A DNA stretch of 12,769 nucleotides from JANMCE01 sp031360915 (GTDB taxonomy: Bacteria > Actinomycetota > Acidimicrobiia > Acidimicrobiales > Ilumatobacteraceae). The notes under the pieces are model-generated. The model was not told the DNA's origin and made no database searches. It worked only from the letters and a program-made list of their open reading frames with translations. Below are positions 1 through 7,100 of the stretch, one piece after another (position 1 is the stretch's first letter; each line of letters starts with the position of its first letter). The position numbers and the translations under genes were made by a program. The stretch covers positions 1 through 12,769 of the forward strand of contig JANMCE010000449.1 of assembly GCA_031360915.1 (NCBI GenBank). The letters run 5' to 3'.

Positions 1-1
1 C

Positions 2-184
2 GCACGAACACTGGGCATCCCGGATCGACCGAGCAGCATACGAGTCGCGCCCGTCGCGACTCCGATACTGGAATCACCGTTTCAGCAGAGTCCTCAACCG
101 TTGGGTCTGCCGCTTGCCCTGACGGCCTTGGGACTAGTGGCTATCGGAGTTGGTTTATCTCGACTCTGGAGCGGTCTGAGGTAG
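2..184 (+). CDS. Possible 3' end of a gene with a C-terminal membrane segment (partial)
   Basis: The second forward frame is open from the window edge to a TAG at 182-184. Its last part reads as a proline-containing linker, then about 17 hydrophobic residues (roughly bases 107-160), then an Arg/Trp tail. That is the usual shape of a C-terminal membrane anchor on a secreted or surface protein. The support is weak. The first frame is also open to 228, and the third frame is open to 121 with a Trp/Arg-rich sequence, so the true frame is not certain. No family is recognised. The call rests on the hydrophobic tail only. Confidence 0.3.
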   Translation, partial: ARTLGIPDRPSSIRVAPVATPILESPFQQSPQPLGLPLALTALGLVAIGVGLSRLWSGLR

Positions 185-231
185 TCCGTAGCTACCGATC
201 AGAGAGCGCCTTCTCCTGCAGGTTTCAATAG

Positions 232-259
232 TCCTTGATAGGAATAGTCCCAATAGGGA
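232..259. promoter_or_regulatory. Two tandem palindromes upstream of the toxin-antitoxin genes (candidate autoregulatory operator)
   Basis: Two 12-bp inverted repeats of the same design lie in tandem: TCCT-TGAT-AGGA (232-243) and TCCC-AATA-GGGA (248-259). Each follows the same octamer AATAGTCC-type context, and they are 16 bp apart. They end 14 bp before the toxin ATG at 274. HigBA and RelBE-type modules are normally repressed by the antitoxin (alone or with toxin) binding palindromes in their own promoter, so this is the expected place for the HTH antitoxin to bind. No convincing -10/-35 pair could be assigned around it. Confidence 0.4.
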
Positions 260-273
260 ATTGTCTAAGACGT

Positions 274-650
274 ATGTGGGATGTCTCTGGCACCGATGAG
301 TTCGCGGAGTGGTTCGGTGGGCTCGATGAAGATGAGCAGGCAGCGGTCGAACAACGCGTTGACCTTCTGGCCGACCAAGGGCCAGCACTGAAACGGCCTG
401 TCGTTGGTGAGATCTCTACATCGAAGTACCGGAACATGAAGGAACTCAGAGCCAGTGTGTCGGGTCAGCGAAGCTCCGTGTGTTGTTCATGTTCGATCCA
501 AGCCGAGAGGCGATCTTGCTGCTCGGTGGCGATAAGAGTGCGGGCAGCCAATGGAATGCGTGGTACGTGACGGCAATCCCCACAGCGGAGTTGCTTTACG
601 ACAACTATCTGCTTGAAACGGAGCAGACCGATGAAGGGACGAAACAGTGA
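274..650 (+). pseudogene. HigB/RelE-type (Gp49-like) toxin gene, frameshifted
   Basis: In the starting frame from ATG 274 the product begins WDVSGTDEFAEWFGGLDEDE and reaches YRNMKELR, the typical first half of Gp49-like (DUF891) HigB toxins, which are ribosome-dependent mRNA endonucleases. After the GGG run at 462-464 the homology moves to another frame, which reads SAKLRVLFMFDPSREAILLL and then GDK, WNAWYVTAIP and a TGA at 648-650. Adding back one G restores an uninterrupted protein of about 125 residues, normal for the family. As given, the starting frame would end near 570 with an unrelated tail, so the toxin should be inactive unless the missing base is a sequencing error. The original stop overlaps the antitoxin start, the usual toxin-first HigBA order. 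A longer TTG start at 235 is possible but lies inside the putative operator. Confidence 0.8.
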
Positions 651-970
651 GTGTAGAGAAGTGGAGTGAGATCAAGAAGGACAGCAAGGTCACTCCGGAG
701 GCCCGCGCTCGCGCGAAGGCTGACCTTGACCAGGAACTCCGCACGTACTCGTTGGCTGAGCTACGGCGAAACCTCGCGATCACGCAGGAGGAACTCGCCG
801 ACGCTTTGAACGTGAACCAACCTGCCATCTCCAAACTGGAACGGGCTGACGACGTTTCGGTGAGTCGTCTGCGCAGCGCCGTCGAGGCGCTTGGTGGGGA
901 ACTAGAGCTGGGCGTGCGAATCGACGGTGTCCTGTTTCCGCTTCACCTCAACAAACGAGCCACGGCCTGA
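647..970 (+). CDS. XRE-family HTH antitoxin (HigA type)
   Basis: This is a 107-residue protein with an XRE/Cro-CI helix-turn-helix at about residues 38-90 (ITQEELADALNVNQPAISKLE is the core, with the recognition helix at NQPAISKLE). It is preceded by a charged N-terminal helix and ends in a short beta-like tail. Small single-domain XRE proteins of this kind are the antitoxins of HigBA pairs. They neutralise the toxin by direct binding and repress the operon. The GTG start at 647-649 overlaps the restored toxin stop (648-650) by the GTGA pattern, indicating translational coupling. The gene is intact although the toxin gene is frameshifted, so it may persist as an orphan antitoxin. Role assignment relies on position and domain type. 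Confidence 0.85.
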   Translation: MSVEKWSEIKKDSKVTPEARARAKADLDQELRTYSLAELRRNLAITQEELADALNVNQPAISKLERADDVSVSRLRSAVEALGGELELGVRIDGVLFPLHLNKRATA

Positions 971-977
971 GCCGAGC

Positions 978-998
978 GCGCTAGGTGCGCACCATGGT
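978..998 (+). repeat. Copy 1 of a 21-bp imperfect direct repeat
   Basis: GCGCTAG, then one variable base, then TGCGCACCATGGT. The same sequence with a single mismatch (G here, T there) recurs at 7615-7635 in the same orientation. Partial similarity continues to the right (GCCTTGGC here against GCTTTGGC there). This copy covers the gap between the antitoxin gene and the stop of the CGNR gene. It contains the palindrome GGTGCGCACC at 984-993, which could also act as a weak hairpin between the two convergent genes, though no T-run follows on either strand. Confidence 0.5.
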
Positions 999-1561
999 CA
1001 GCCTTGGCTCTCGGAGAGGCGACGGCGGTAGGCGGCGACGTTTTGTCGGTTGCCGCATTGGGTGTCGCAGTAGCGTCGAGACCGGTTCTTCGAGACGTCG
1101 ATGAGCACGCCGTCACAGTCGGGGGCGTCGCAGATGCGCAAACGGCTGATACCTCCGTCACGCACAACGATTGCCAGCGAGGTGGCGAGTTCGGCGCCAA
1201 GGCGCCGGTCGAGCGTGGCGTCAGCGGGGGTGAAGTGGAGGTGGAGCGGTCGATCGTCGTGTTGCACCAGTCGAGGACTGGCGTTGGATCGTGCGAGTAA
1301 ATCGTTGAGCGCTTCGACCACACTCGTTTCATTGCCAGCATTGGCTCGTTCGAACACCTCTCGTACGGCGCTGCGCAACTTGCGCATGGCAGCCAACTCA
1401 GCATGGTCCCGCGTGCGACTCCCGGTGACCCCGTGCAGGGCGAGGTAGGCGTCGAGGTCATCGATGGTGCTGAGCAGATCGGTGTCGGCGAATCGATCCT
1501 CGCTGTTGACCAGATCGACCGCCTCTCGGATTCCCACAAGTGTGTCATGGTCTATATGCAC
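998..1561 (-). CDS. CGNR zinc-finger (ABATE-type) transcriptional regulator
   Basis: The product is 187 residues. The N-terminal ~135 residues match the general layout of the ABATE/DUF1470 stress-responsive domain. The C-terminal part is a CGNR zinc finger, with cysteines at about 144, 149, 165 and 169 (C-X4-C-X15-C-X3-C) and the signature SKNRSRRYC...CGNR. CGNR proteins are putative DNA-binding regulators common in Actinomycetota. The start is the GTG at 1561, because AAGGAG lies 5 nt upstream on the minus strand and it gives the expected N-terminus (HIDHDTLVGIREAVDLVN). Longer reads to 1744 run through the divergent gene and are rejected. It is transcribed away from the EamA permease 30 bp off, so that permease is the most likely target besides the gene itself. 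Confidence 0.85.
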   Translation of the reverse strand: MHIDHDTLVGIREAVDLVNSEDRFADTDLLSTIDDLDAYLALHGVTGSRTRDHAELAAMRKLRSAVREVFERANAGNETSVVEALNDLLARSNASPRLVQHDDRPLHLHFTPADATLDRRLGAELATSLAIVVRDGGISRLRICDAPDCDGVLIDVSKNRSRRYCDTQCGNRQNVAAYRRRLSESQG

Positions 1562-1587
1562 TTGACTCCTTACGAAGAGAACGGTAA

Positions 1588-1603
1588 TGTCATGATCATA
1601 ACA
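1588..1603. promoter_or_regulatory. Palindromic candidate operator between the CGNR regulator and the EamA permease
   Basis: TGTCATGATCATAACA is a 16-bp palindrome with one mismatched pair (C1591/A1600) around a perfect ATGATCAT core. Wider inverted pairs also surround it: GTCATGA at 1589 with TCATGAC at 1612, and GTAAT at 1584 with ATTAC at 1607. On the minus strand TATGAT (1600-1595) is a good -10 for the CGNR gene. On the plus strand TTGACT (1562-1567) and TAATGT (1585-1590) are 17 bp apart, which fits a sigma-70 promoter but would place the transcript start just past the chosen permease ATG. A regulator bound here would control both genes. Confidence 0.45.
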
Positions 1604-2584
1604 TCTATTACTCATGACACTCATGCACGAGAACGTTCGCAGCGACCGCAGGCGGCTCTCGGACCATTGCTCTCGATCGCCGCGGCGGCCATGTTCGGCC
1701 TGGGAGCAAGCGTCTCCAAAGTCGCACTCACGAGCGGGATTCAACCGGTCCGGCTGACTGCCTTGCGATGCACGGGTGCAGCGCTCGTGCTGTTCGTCTA
1801 CATCCTCGTCAGACGACCGTCGCTCCTGCGGATCCGACGCGTCGACCTACCCATGCTGATAGTGCTCGGACTCACGGGTGCCGCGCTTGTCCAATACCTG
1901 TTCTTCACCGCGATCGACCGGCTACCGGTGGGGATAGCCCTGCTGCTCGAGTTCACCGCCCCATTTCTGATCGCCGCATATTCGCGGCTCGTGTTGCGTT
2001 ATCCAAGTAACCGGCGTAGCGCGGTCGCGATCGGGCTCGGACTCGGCGGGCTGGCCCTGGTCGCCAAGGTGTGGACCGACACTGGGCTCGACCCGATCGG
2101 CGTCGCTGCGGGGTTCGGCGCCTCGGCGTGCCTGGCGGCGTTCTTAATGATCGGCAAGAACGCGCTCGACACACACCACCCCCTCACCCTTTCGTTCTGG
2201 ATGTTCTCCGTCGCCGCGGTGTTCTGGGCGATCGCCGCGCCATGGTGGCACTTCGATCCCAGTTCCGTGACTCGAAACGCGAGCTTGCTCGGCGCGTTCG
2301 GCGGGATCTCATTGCCGGTCTGGACGTCGGTCCTTTGGGTGATCCTGTTTGGCACGCTCGTGCCCTATGCACTCGAACTGGTCTCGCTGCAATACCTGAC
2401 CCCAACCGTCAAGGGTGTCACCGGAATGAGTGAGCCATTGATCGCGGCGGCGATCGCTTGGGCATGGTTAGGCCAGTCGCTCGACGGCATCCAACTCGTC
2501 GGCGTCGCCGTGACCATCGTCGGAATCGCCGCCATCCAGACCACCCAGATCGCCGAAGTTCGCTCACCGAGGGTCTGTGATTGA
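1592..2584 (+). CDS. EamA/DMT-superfamily permease
   Basis: The product is about 330 residues with two tandem EamA halves and about ten hydrophobic segments. The first half begins LLSIAAAAMFGLGASVSKVAL, and the second ends in the family-typical GMSEPLIAAAIAWAWLGQSL followed by a last helix and a short polar tail. Members are inner-membrane exporters or permeases for amino acids, purines and other small metabolites; the substrate is not predictable. The ATG at 1592 was chosen because it lies beyond the divergent gene and leaves a short polar lead of about 20 residues. Its weakness is that it sits inside a palindrome and has only a poor GAAGAGA upstream. ATGs at 1548 and 1557 are alternatives but overlap the CGNR gene. 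The stop is tail-to-tail with the SDR remnant, with one base between them. Confidence 0.85.
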   Translation: MIITSITHDTHARERSQRPQAALGPLLSIAAAAMFGLGASVSKVALTSGIQPVRLTALRCTGAALVLFVYILVRRPSLLRIRRVDLPMLIVLGLTGAALVQYLFFTAIDRLPVGIALLLEFTAPFLIAAYSRLVLRYPSNRRSAVAIGLGLGGLALVAKVWTDTGLDPIGVAAGFGASACLAAFLMIGKNALDTHHPLTLSFWMFSVAAVFWAIAAPWWHFDPSSVTRNASLLGAFGGISLPVWTSVLWVILFGTLVPYALELVSLQYLTPTVKGVTGMSEPLIAAAIAWAWLGQSLDGIQLVGVAVTIVGIAAIQTTQIAEVRSPRVCD

Positions 2585-2585
2585 T

Positions 2586-3365
2586 TTAGTACATTCGGCT
2601 TGAGTCGCCGCCGTCGACGGTCATGACGGCGCCGTTGACGAAACTTGCTTCGTCGGAACATAACCAGGCGATCGTGGCGGCCGACTCGTCGCTGGTGCCG
2701 AGGCGGTTCATGGCCGAATGGCGGGGCAGGACCTGCGTGACGAACTCCAGCCCGGCGTCGCTTGTCGGGTCGATCATCTCCGAACGCGTGAACCCTGGTG
2801 CCAGCCACGTTGCACCGAAGACCCTGCGTGCCGTAGTCGATGGCGGCACTCTTCGTGAGTCCGATCACGGCGTGTTTGCTCGCCGCGTAGGGCGCATGAC
2901 CGATGGGGCTGGGTTTGTACCCATAGATCGATGACACGTTCACGATCGATCCGGAACCGGCGGCAAGCATGGTGGGGATCTGATCTGGTACTTCATTCCC
3001 AGCCACACGGCTCGCAGATTGACGTTCATTACCTCGTCCCACTCGTGTTCTTCGACCTCGGCGACAGGGACCGCGACGGGCCCGGCGATGCCGGCGTTAT
3101 TCACGGCGCAGTCCAAACGTCCGAAGGTTTGCATGATGCGTTCGATGAGCGACTCGACCTGGTCGCGTTCGGTGACGTCAGTCCGCACGAACAGCGCTTC
3201 ACCACCGGCATCCTTTATGGCTCGTTCAACGGCCATGCCCTTGTCCTCCCGTCGGGCGGCGAGCACCGCTCGTGCGCCCTGAGCAGCGACCATTTTCGCA
3301 GTCGCTTCACCCAGTCCGGAACTTGCGCCGGTCACCAGCACCACTTTGCCATCCAACGCTCCCAT
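2586..3365 (-). pseudogene. Short-chain dehydrogenase/reductase (SDR), broken by two frameshifts
   Basis: Three consecutive frames together make one classical SDR. The first (from ATG 3365) has the nucleotide-binding TGASSGLG at residues 12-19, NNAG at 89-92 and NVN near 114. The second has NVSS and YAASK (catalytic Ser144, Tyr158, Lys162 in the rebuilt protein). The third has APGFTRSEMID and the C-terminal TVDGGDSSRMY. The first break is a tandem GATCT GATCT (2977-2986); removing one copy gives MKYQIPTMLAAG, as in intact relatives. The second break is one extra C in the CC at 2805-2806. Removing these six bases gives exactly 257 residues, normal for the family. The start has AAGGGGG 8 nt upstream on the minus strand. 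As given it cannot make an active NAD(P)-dependent oxidoreductase. It lies last in the minus-strand run after the LuxR-type ORF. Confidence 0.88.
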
Positions 3366-3396
3366 GCGCGGCCCCCTTGAACGCCCAAGCAACCAA

Positions 3397-3410
3397 GCGT
3401 GCCAGCACGC
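3397..3410 (-). other. Small hairpin just after the LuxR-type ORF
   Basis: GCGTGC-CA-GCACGC is a perfect inverted repeat touching the last base of the LuxR-type stop codon. As RNA on the minus strand it would form a 5-bp GC stem with a 4-nt loop, followed by a U-containing but not U-rich stretch. It could weakly attenuate reading into the SDR remnant 44 bp further on, but it is not a convincing intrinsic terminator. Confidence 0.25.
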
Positions 3411-3751
3411 TAGGCGATCAAACAACCGCCGCTCTCCGCGTCGAGGTCGTGTCGAGTAGACGCGCTATCTGACGCGCCGATCATCCTGGCCAGCTCTGTC
3501 CGATTGCGGAGACCGAGCTGAACATAGATCGACGACAGGTGGAACTCGACGGTCTTGATGCTGACGTTGAGGCCTTTCGCCACTTCCCGGTTCGTGTGCC
3601 CCTGAGCAACCAGTACCGCAACGTGCCGCTGTGGCGTGCTGAGGCAGTCAACCCCGTGTGGCGTTTCGCAACGCCTTGCGACCAGGGTCCGAATGTCAGC
3701 CGCCGACCGCACGCGCACCGGTTGGGCTTCCGTTAACAGCGCTGAAGTCAT
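3410..3751 (-). CDS. Small LuxR/GerE-type HTH protein, possibly a remnant of a larger regulator
   Basis: The ORF gives 113 residues from ATG 3751. It consists of a short unassigned lead (about 40 residues) and a clear LuxR/GerE DNA-binding domain: LSTPQRHVAVLVAQGHTNRE, then VAKGLNVSIKTVEFHLSSIY and VQLGLRNRTELARMIG. This domain normally ends response regulators or large LAL ATPase regulators. Here no receiver, ligand-binding or ATPase domain precedes it. The ORF overlaps the 3' end of the YdhR-like gene by 56 bp in another frame and has no visible ribosome-binding site. That suggests either a stand-alone mini-regulator or a C-terminal relic left after rearrangement. Small single-domain LuxR proteins do exist, so it is kept as a CDS with that caveat. 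An in-frame extension to 3814 lies entirely within the neighbour. Confidence 0.6.
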   Translation of the reverse strand: MTSALLTEAQPVRVRSAADIRTLVARRCETPHGVDCLSTPQRHVAVLVAQGHTNREVAKGLNVSIKTVEFHLSSIYVQLGLRNRTELARMIGASDSASTRHDLDAESGGCLIA

Positions 3752-4013
3752 CGATCGTGTCGAAATGGCGTACTGCAAACTCGCTGAACACCGGGTTGTC
3801 GAGCACGGTCGCAATCAGGTCACTGCCGAGGTAGCCGTCTGCGGCGTCGCGGGTCTCGAAGATGTGAAACCCTCCAATCGTCGTGCCGTCGTTAATCCAC
3901 GTCTTCATGATCAGCCCAGGAATAGTGGTGAGTGCTTGTGCGTAATCGCTGAACGGTGCATGAAGGGCGCCGAGGGGTGCCGAACTGGTGAATGTGATGA
4001 GCACTGCGTGCAT
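3696..4013 (-). CDS. YdhR-like monooxygenase-fold small protein
   Basis: This is a 105-residue protein beginning MHAVLITFTSSAPLGALHAP and carrying the pattern of YdhR-type dimeric alpha+beta-barrel proteins: an N-terminal strand, a helix, then IPGLIMKTWINDGTTIGGFH followed by IFETRDAADGYL and a final strand near FAVRHFDTIDDFSAVNG. The family is called putative mono-oxygenase from fold similarity to ActVA-Orf6/ABM quinol monooxygenases; most members lack a proven reaction. The start is supported by AAGGAG 6 nt before ATG on the minus strand. It is the first gene of a minus-strand run (YdhR-like, LuxR-type ORF, broken SDR) and is transcribed divergently from the SARP regulator, so it is a likely regulated target. 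The last ~10 residues may differ from relatives because this end overlaps the LuxR-type ORF. Confidence 0.75.
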   Translation of the reverse strand: MHAVLITFTSSAPLGALHAPFSDYAQALTTIPGLIMKTWINDGTTIGGFHIFETRDAADGYLGSDLIATVLDNPVFSEFAVRHFDTIDDFSAVNGSPTGARAVGG

Positions 4014-4053
4014 GGCATCTCCTTAGATAGATGGTTGCATGGTGCACCGGTGT

Positions 4054-4082
4054 GGTTGTCGCCCGGTTGCCAAATGGTTGTC
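4054..4082 (+). promoter_or_regulatory. Three heptamer direct repeats at 11-bp pitch (candidate SARP operator)
   Basis: GGTTGTC (4054-4060), GGTTGCC (4065-4071) and GGTTGTC (4076-4082) are spaced exactly 11 bp start to start; the outer two extend to an identical 13-mer TGGTTGTCGCCCG. They lie in the 124-bp divergent gap between the YdhR-like gene and the SARP gene. SARP regulators of the ActII-ORF4/DnrI type bind heptameric direct repeats at 11- or 22-bp pitch, so the arrangement fits direct control by the adjacent gene product. The distance to the proposed -10 of the SARP gene (about 41 bp) is longer than the classical 8 bp, so the controlled promoter may instead be that of the YdhR-like gene. 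Confidence 0.5.
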
Positions 4083-4123
4083 GCCCGAGCCGAGCGCCGG
4101 TCAAAGGGTGGGCAGCCGTCGCT

Positions 4124-4129
4124 TAGGCT
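4124..4129 (+). promoter_or_regulatory. Candidate -10 box for leaderless transcription of the SARP gene
   Basis: TAGGCT matches the actinobacterial TANNNT -10 pattern and ends 8 bp before the GTG at 4138. No Shine-Dalgarno precedes that GTG, which is the signature of a leaderless transcript starting at or near the start codon. No clear -35 is visible. Confidence 0.3.
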
Positions 4130-4137
4130 CTACGTTC

Positions 4138-7100
4138 GTGCAGGCACTTCTGCTCGGCCCAGTCGAGGTGGTCGATGAATCTGCCAACCGAGTTGCTGTC
4201 AGTCCTTCCGTGTTGCGACTACTCGCTCGAATGGTTGTCGCCCGTGGCCGCGTCGTGTCCGACGACGAACTCGTCGATTCACTTTGGGAATCGCCGCCCC
4301 CGTCGGCCCGCAAGACACTTCACGGCTATGTCCACCGGCTGCGGCGCGTGATTGGATCCTCGAACGTCATTCGTGTTGGATCGGGGTATCGGCTCACGGC
4401 GATTTCCACCGATCTCGAAGATGTCGAGCGTTGGCGCAGCGAAGGCCGAGCGGCCGCATCGCATGGTCAGTACCAGGCTGCCGCCGCGTTGCTAGCGCAG
4501 GCGCGTGGCAGCTTCCGTGGACGGGCTGTTCCAGAACTCGTCGGCGTAACCGCTGAGGCCTTCCAACGAGAAACGATCGAGCTAGAGATCTGCGTGATCG
4601 AGGAACACGTCGACTATCAACTCGTCGGCGGTCACGGTGCTTCAGTCATCGCAGATCTCGAAGCCCTCGTGACGCGAGATCCAACACGGGAACGGGCATG
4701 GTGCCAACTCGTACAGGCGCTTGCTTCTCTGGGGCGCACGACCGACGCCCTGACAACGGTGGGTAGGGCACGAAGGGCCCTGATTCTTGAACTCGGGGTC
4801 AGTGCCGGGCCCCGGCTCGTCACACTCGAGCGCCAGCTACTCGACATCAACACCGATGAGCAGATCGCTGCCGTGAACGATCCGGCGCGCCTCGTTCTTC
4901 TGCCGCCGCCGCTGATGCCTCGGTCGGGCGAGGTAGCACTCGTCGGCCGATCTCGAGAGTGGGAGTTGCTGGAACGGCACTACGACTCACTCGCGCATCC
5001 GCGTTCGGTCGTGGTTGATGTTCTCGTTGGCGAAGCAGGTGTTGGCAAGACCAGGCTGGCCGCCGAGTTTGCGAGGGTCGCCCACGATCGAGGCGCACGA
5101 GTCTTGTTCGGACGCGCGAGTGATCTCACATCGGCCGCCTATCAGTCGTGGACCGAGGCTCTTGCCGAATGCGCAAGCGCTTCATCTCTGGTTGCCTCGC
5201 TCACCGCGCTTCACCCAACGTCCCAAACAGTGGGTACGCCGGCAGCGGATCGCTACGACCTGTTCGAGCGGATCGCAACGGTCGTCGAGAATCTCGCCAT
5301 TGATCGACCCGTCGTGTTGGTGTTCGACGACCTTCACTGGGCCGCCCAGCCGACGTTGCAGGCCCTCGTTCATCTCATGCGCCGGGCGCGTCCCGTACGT
5401 TTGCTAGTCATCGCCACGGTCCGCGAGCCCGAATTCGGCGGAACCGAGGTGCTGGGATTGGTCGGCCCCGAGGAGGGCGCAACGATCATTCCTGTCGGTG
5501 GGCTCGACGTCGACGGGGTCCGCGAGTATCTCAGCGTCGCCGGCGAGCTGCCACAAGCGATCGACGCCCGGGCCGGCACCCTTCATCAACGCACCGGCGG
5601 GAACGCGTTCTTGCTCGGAGAAATGGTTCGTCACCCTCAGCCAGCGGGCACTGGAGGCCCCGACGACGATGTCGTCCCACCCAGCGTCCGAGACGCGATC
5701 ACGGCGCGGGCGCGACGACTGCCGGAACCCTGCTTCGAGGTGATCCAAGCGGCTGCCGTCATCGGGCTCGAGTTCGATCTAGATGTCCTGTGCGGAGCGC
5801 TCGGTCGTCCGTTGCCGGATCTCGTCGACAGCCTCGACGCCGCGGTCGCGGCCCAGCTGATTGTCGAGGTCCCGACTCGGCGATTCTCGTACTCGTTCCG
5901 GCATGCCCTGATTGCCGACGCAGTGTTTACAACACTGTCGAGAGCGCGGCGCTCGCGGCTCCACGAAGCGATCGCTGTTTCGTTCGATCAGTTGCGCCCC
6001 GAGCGAACGCTGGATGTCGTCGGCGCTCTCGCCCGACATTGGTTGGAGAGCCTTAATCGGAGCGGGCGTGTCACCGGCGCGTCCTACGCCGAATTGGCCG
6101 GGGATATGTGCGTTGCCACCTTCGCCTATGACGATGCCTGCCGGTGGTATCAACGCTCGCTTGACGCCGCCGACACCGACGCAGCTGGAGATCTACGGTG
6201 CCGCCGCGAACTCGCGTTGGCGAGGGCCGCAACCTTCGCTGGAGATCAGACGCTGGCCCGACAAGCAGCAACGAGTGCCTGGAAGTCGGCGCGGTCGCGC
6301 GATCGCAGCTCAGAAATCGCCGCTGCCCTTCTCTACTCAGGTGAGCCAGAGTTGAACGTTGTAGGTGATGAGCCCGGGCCCGTGATGCTGCGAGCGACGC
6401 TCGAGGTTGTTGGTCGCGAGGGCGCAGACGGAGCGCGACTCATGGCGCGTCTGGGCTCGGCGCTCTCATACGGAGACCAGCATGCACAGGCAGAAGACCT
6501 CGCGGTCGAAGCGTTGTCAGCAGCGCGCGAATCGGGAGACCTCGCTGCGTTGAGCTACGCGATTAGGTGCCGCCTACGTGGCTGGTTCGAGCCCGCGGAA
6601 GTCCTCGAACGGATCGCGCTATCGGAGGAACTCACCGACCTCGGTATTGCGCTCAATGATCCGGTAACCGAGGCATGGGGATGGCGGTGGCAAGGCGTCA
6701 CACGATACGACCTTGGCGACGCCGCCACGATTGAACACACCCTCGCGCGGTTGGACGAACTGGGCGAACGGCTGCACCTTCCAAACCACCAATGGGGAGC
6801 CCGCATCCGGCTTGCCGCGCTCCGGGTTTTCCAGGGGAGATTCGTTGAAGCGAACGAACTCATCGCCGATGCCTACGAACGAGGAGCGCAACTCGATAAC
6901 CACATAGCAGCCTCTGTGACGCGGGAGGTCTCCGAGATCCTCAAATGGTTGTCCGGTTCGGCCGTGCCCCCACCGCCTGGGTGGCGCGAGTCAACGGGCA
7001 GGGCATTTTGGTACTCCGTCGAATCGCTCAACTTGGTGCCCGATCGCGCCGACCACTTCGAATTCGACATCTCTCGAATGGCGGAAGTGTTCCTCGTCGC

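Noticed and set aside
180..196. GGTAG...CTACC hairpin after the first partial ORF as a terminator
   Set aside because: It has a 5-bp stem with a 7-nt loop, no T-tract, and overlaps the stop codon itself.
943..1548. A 201-residue minus-strand open frame overlapping the CGNR gene
   Set aside because: It is low-complexity Thr/Ser/Pro/Arg with no recognisable motif. The other minus frame has a clear CGNR zinc finger, a good ribosome-binding site and a sensible start, so this is its shadow.
4230..4244. A further copy of AATGGTTGTCGCCCG inside the SARP coding region
   Set aside because: It encodes MVVAR in the conserved HTH region and is out of 11-bp phase with the three intergenic heptamers (157 bp from the last one), so it is more likely coincidental than a fourth operator site.
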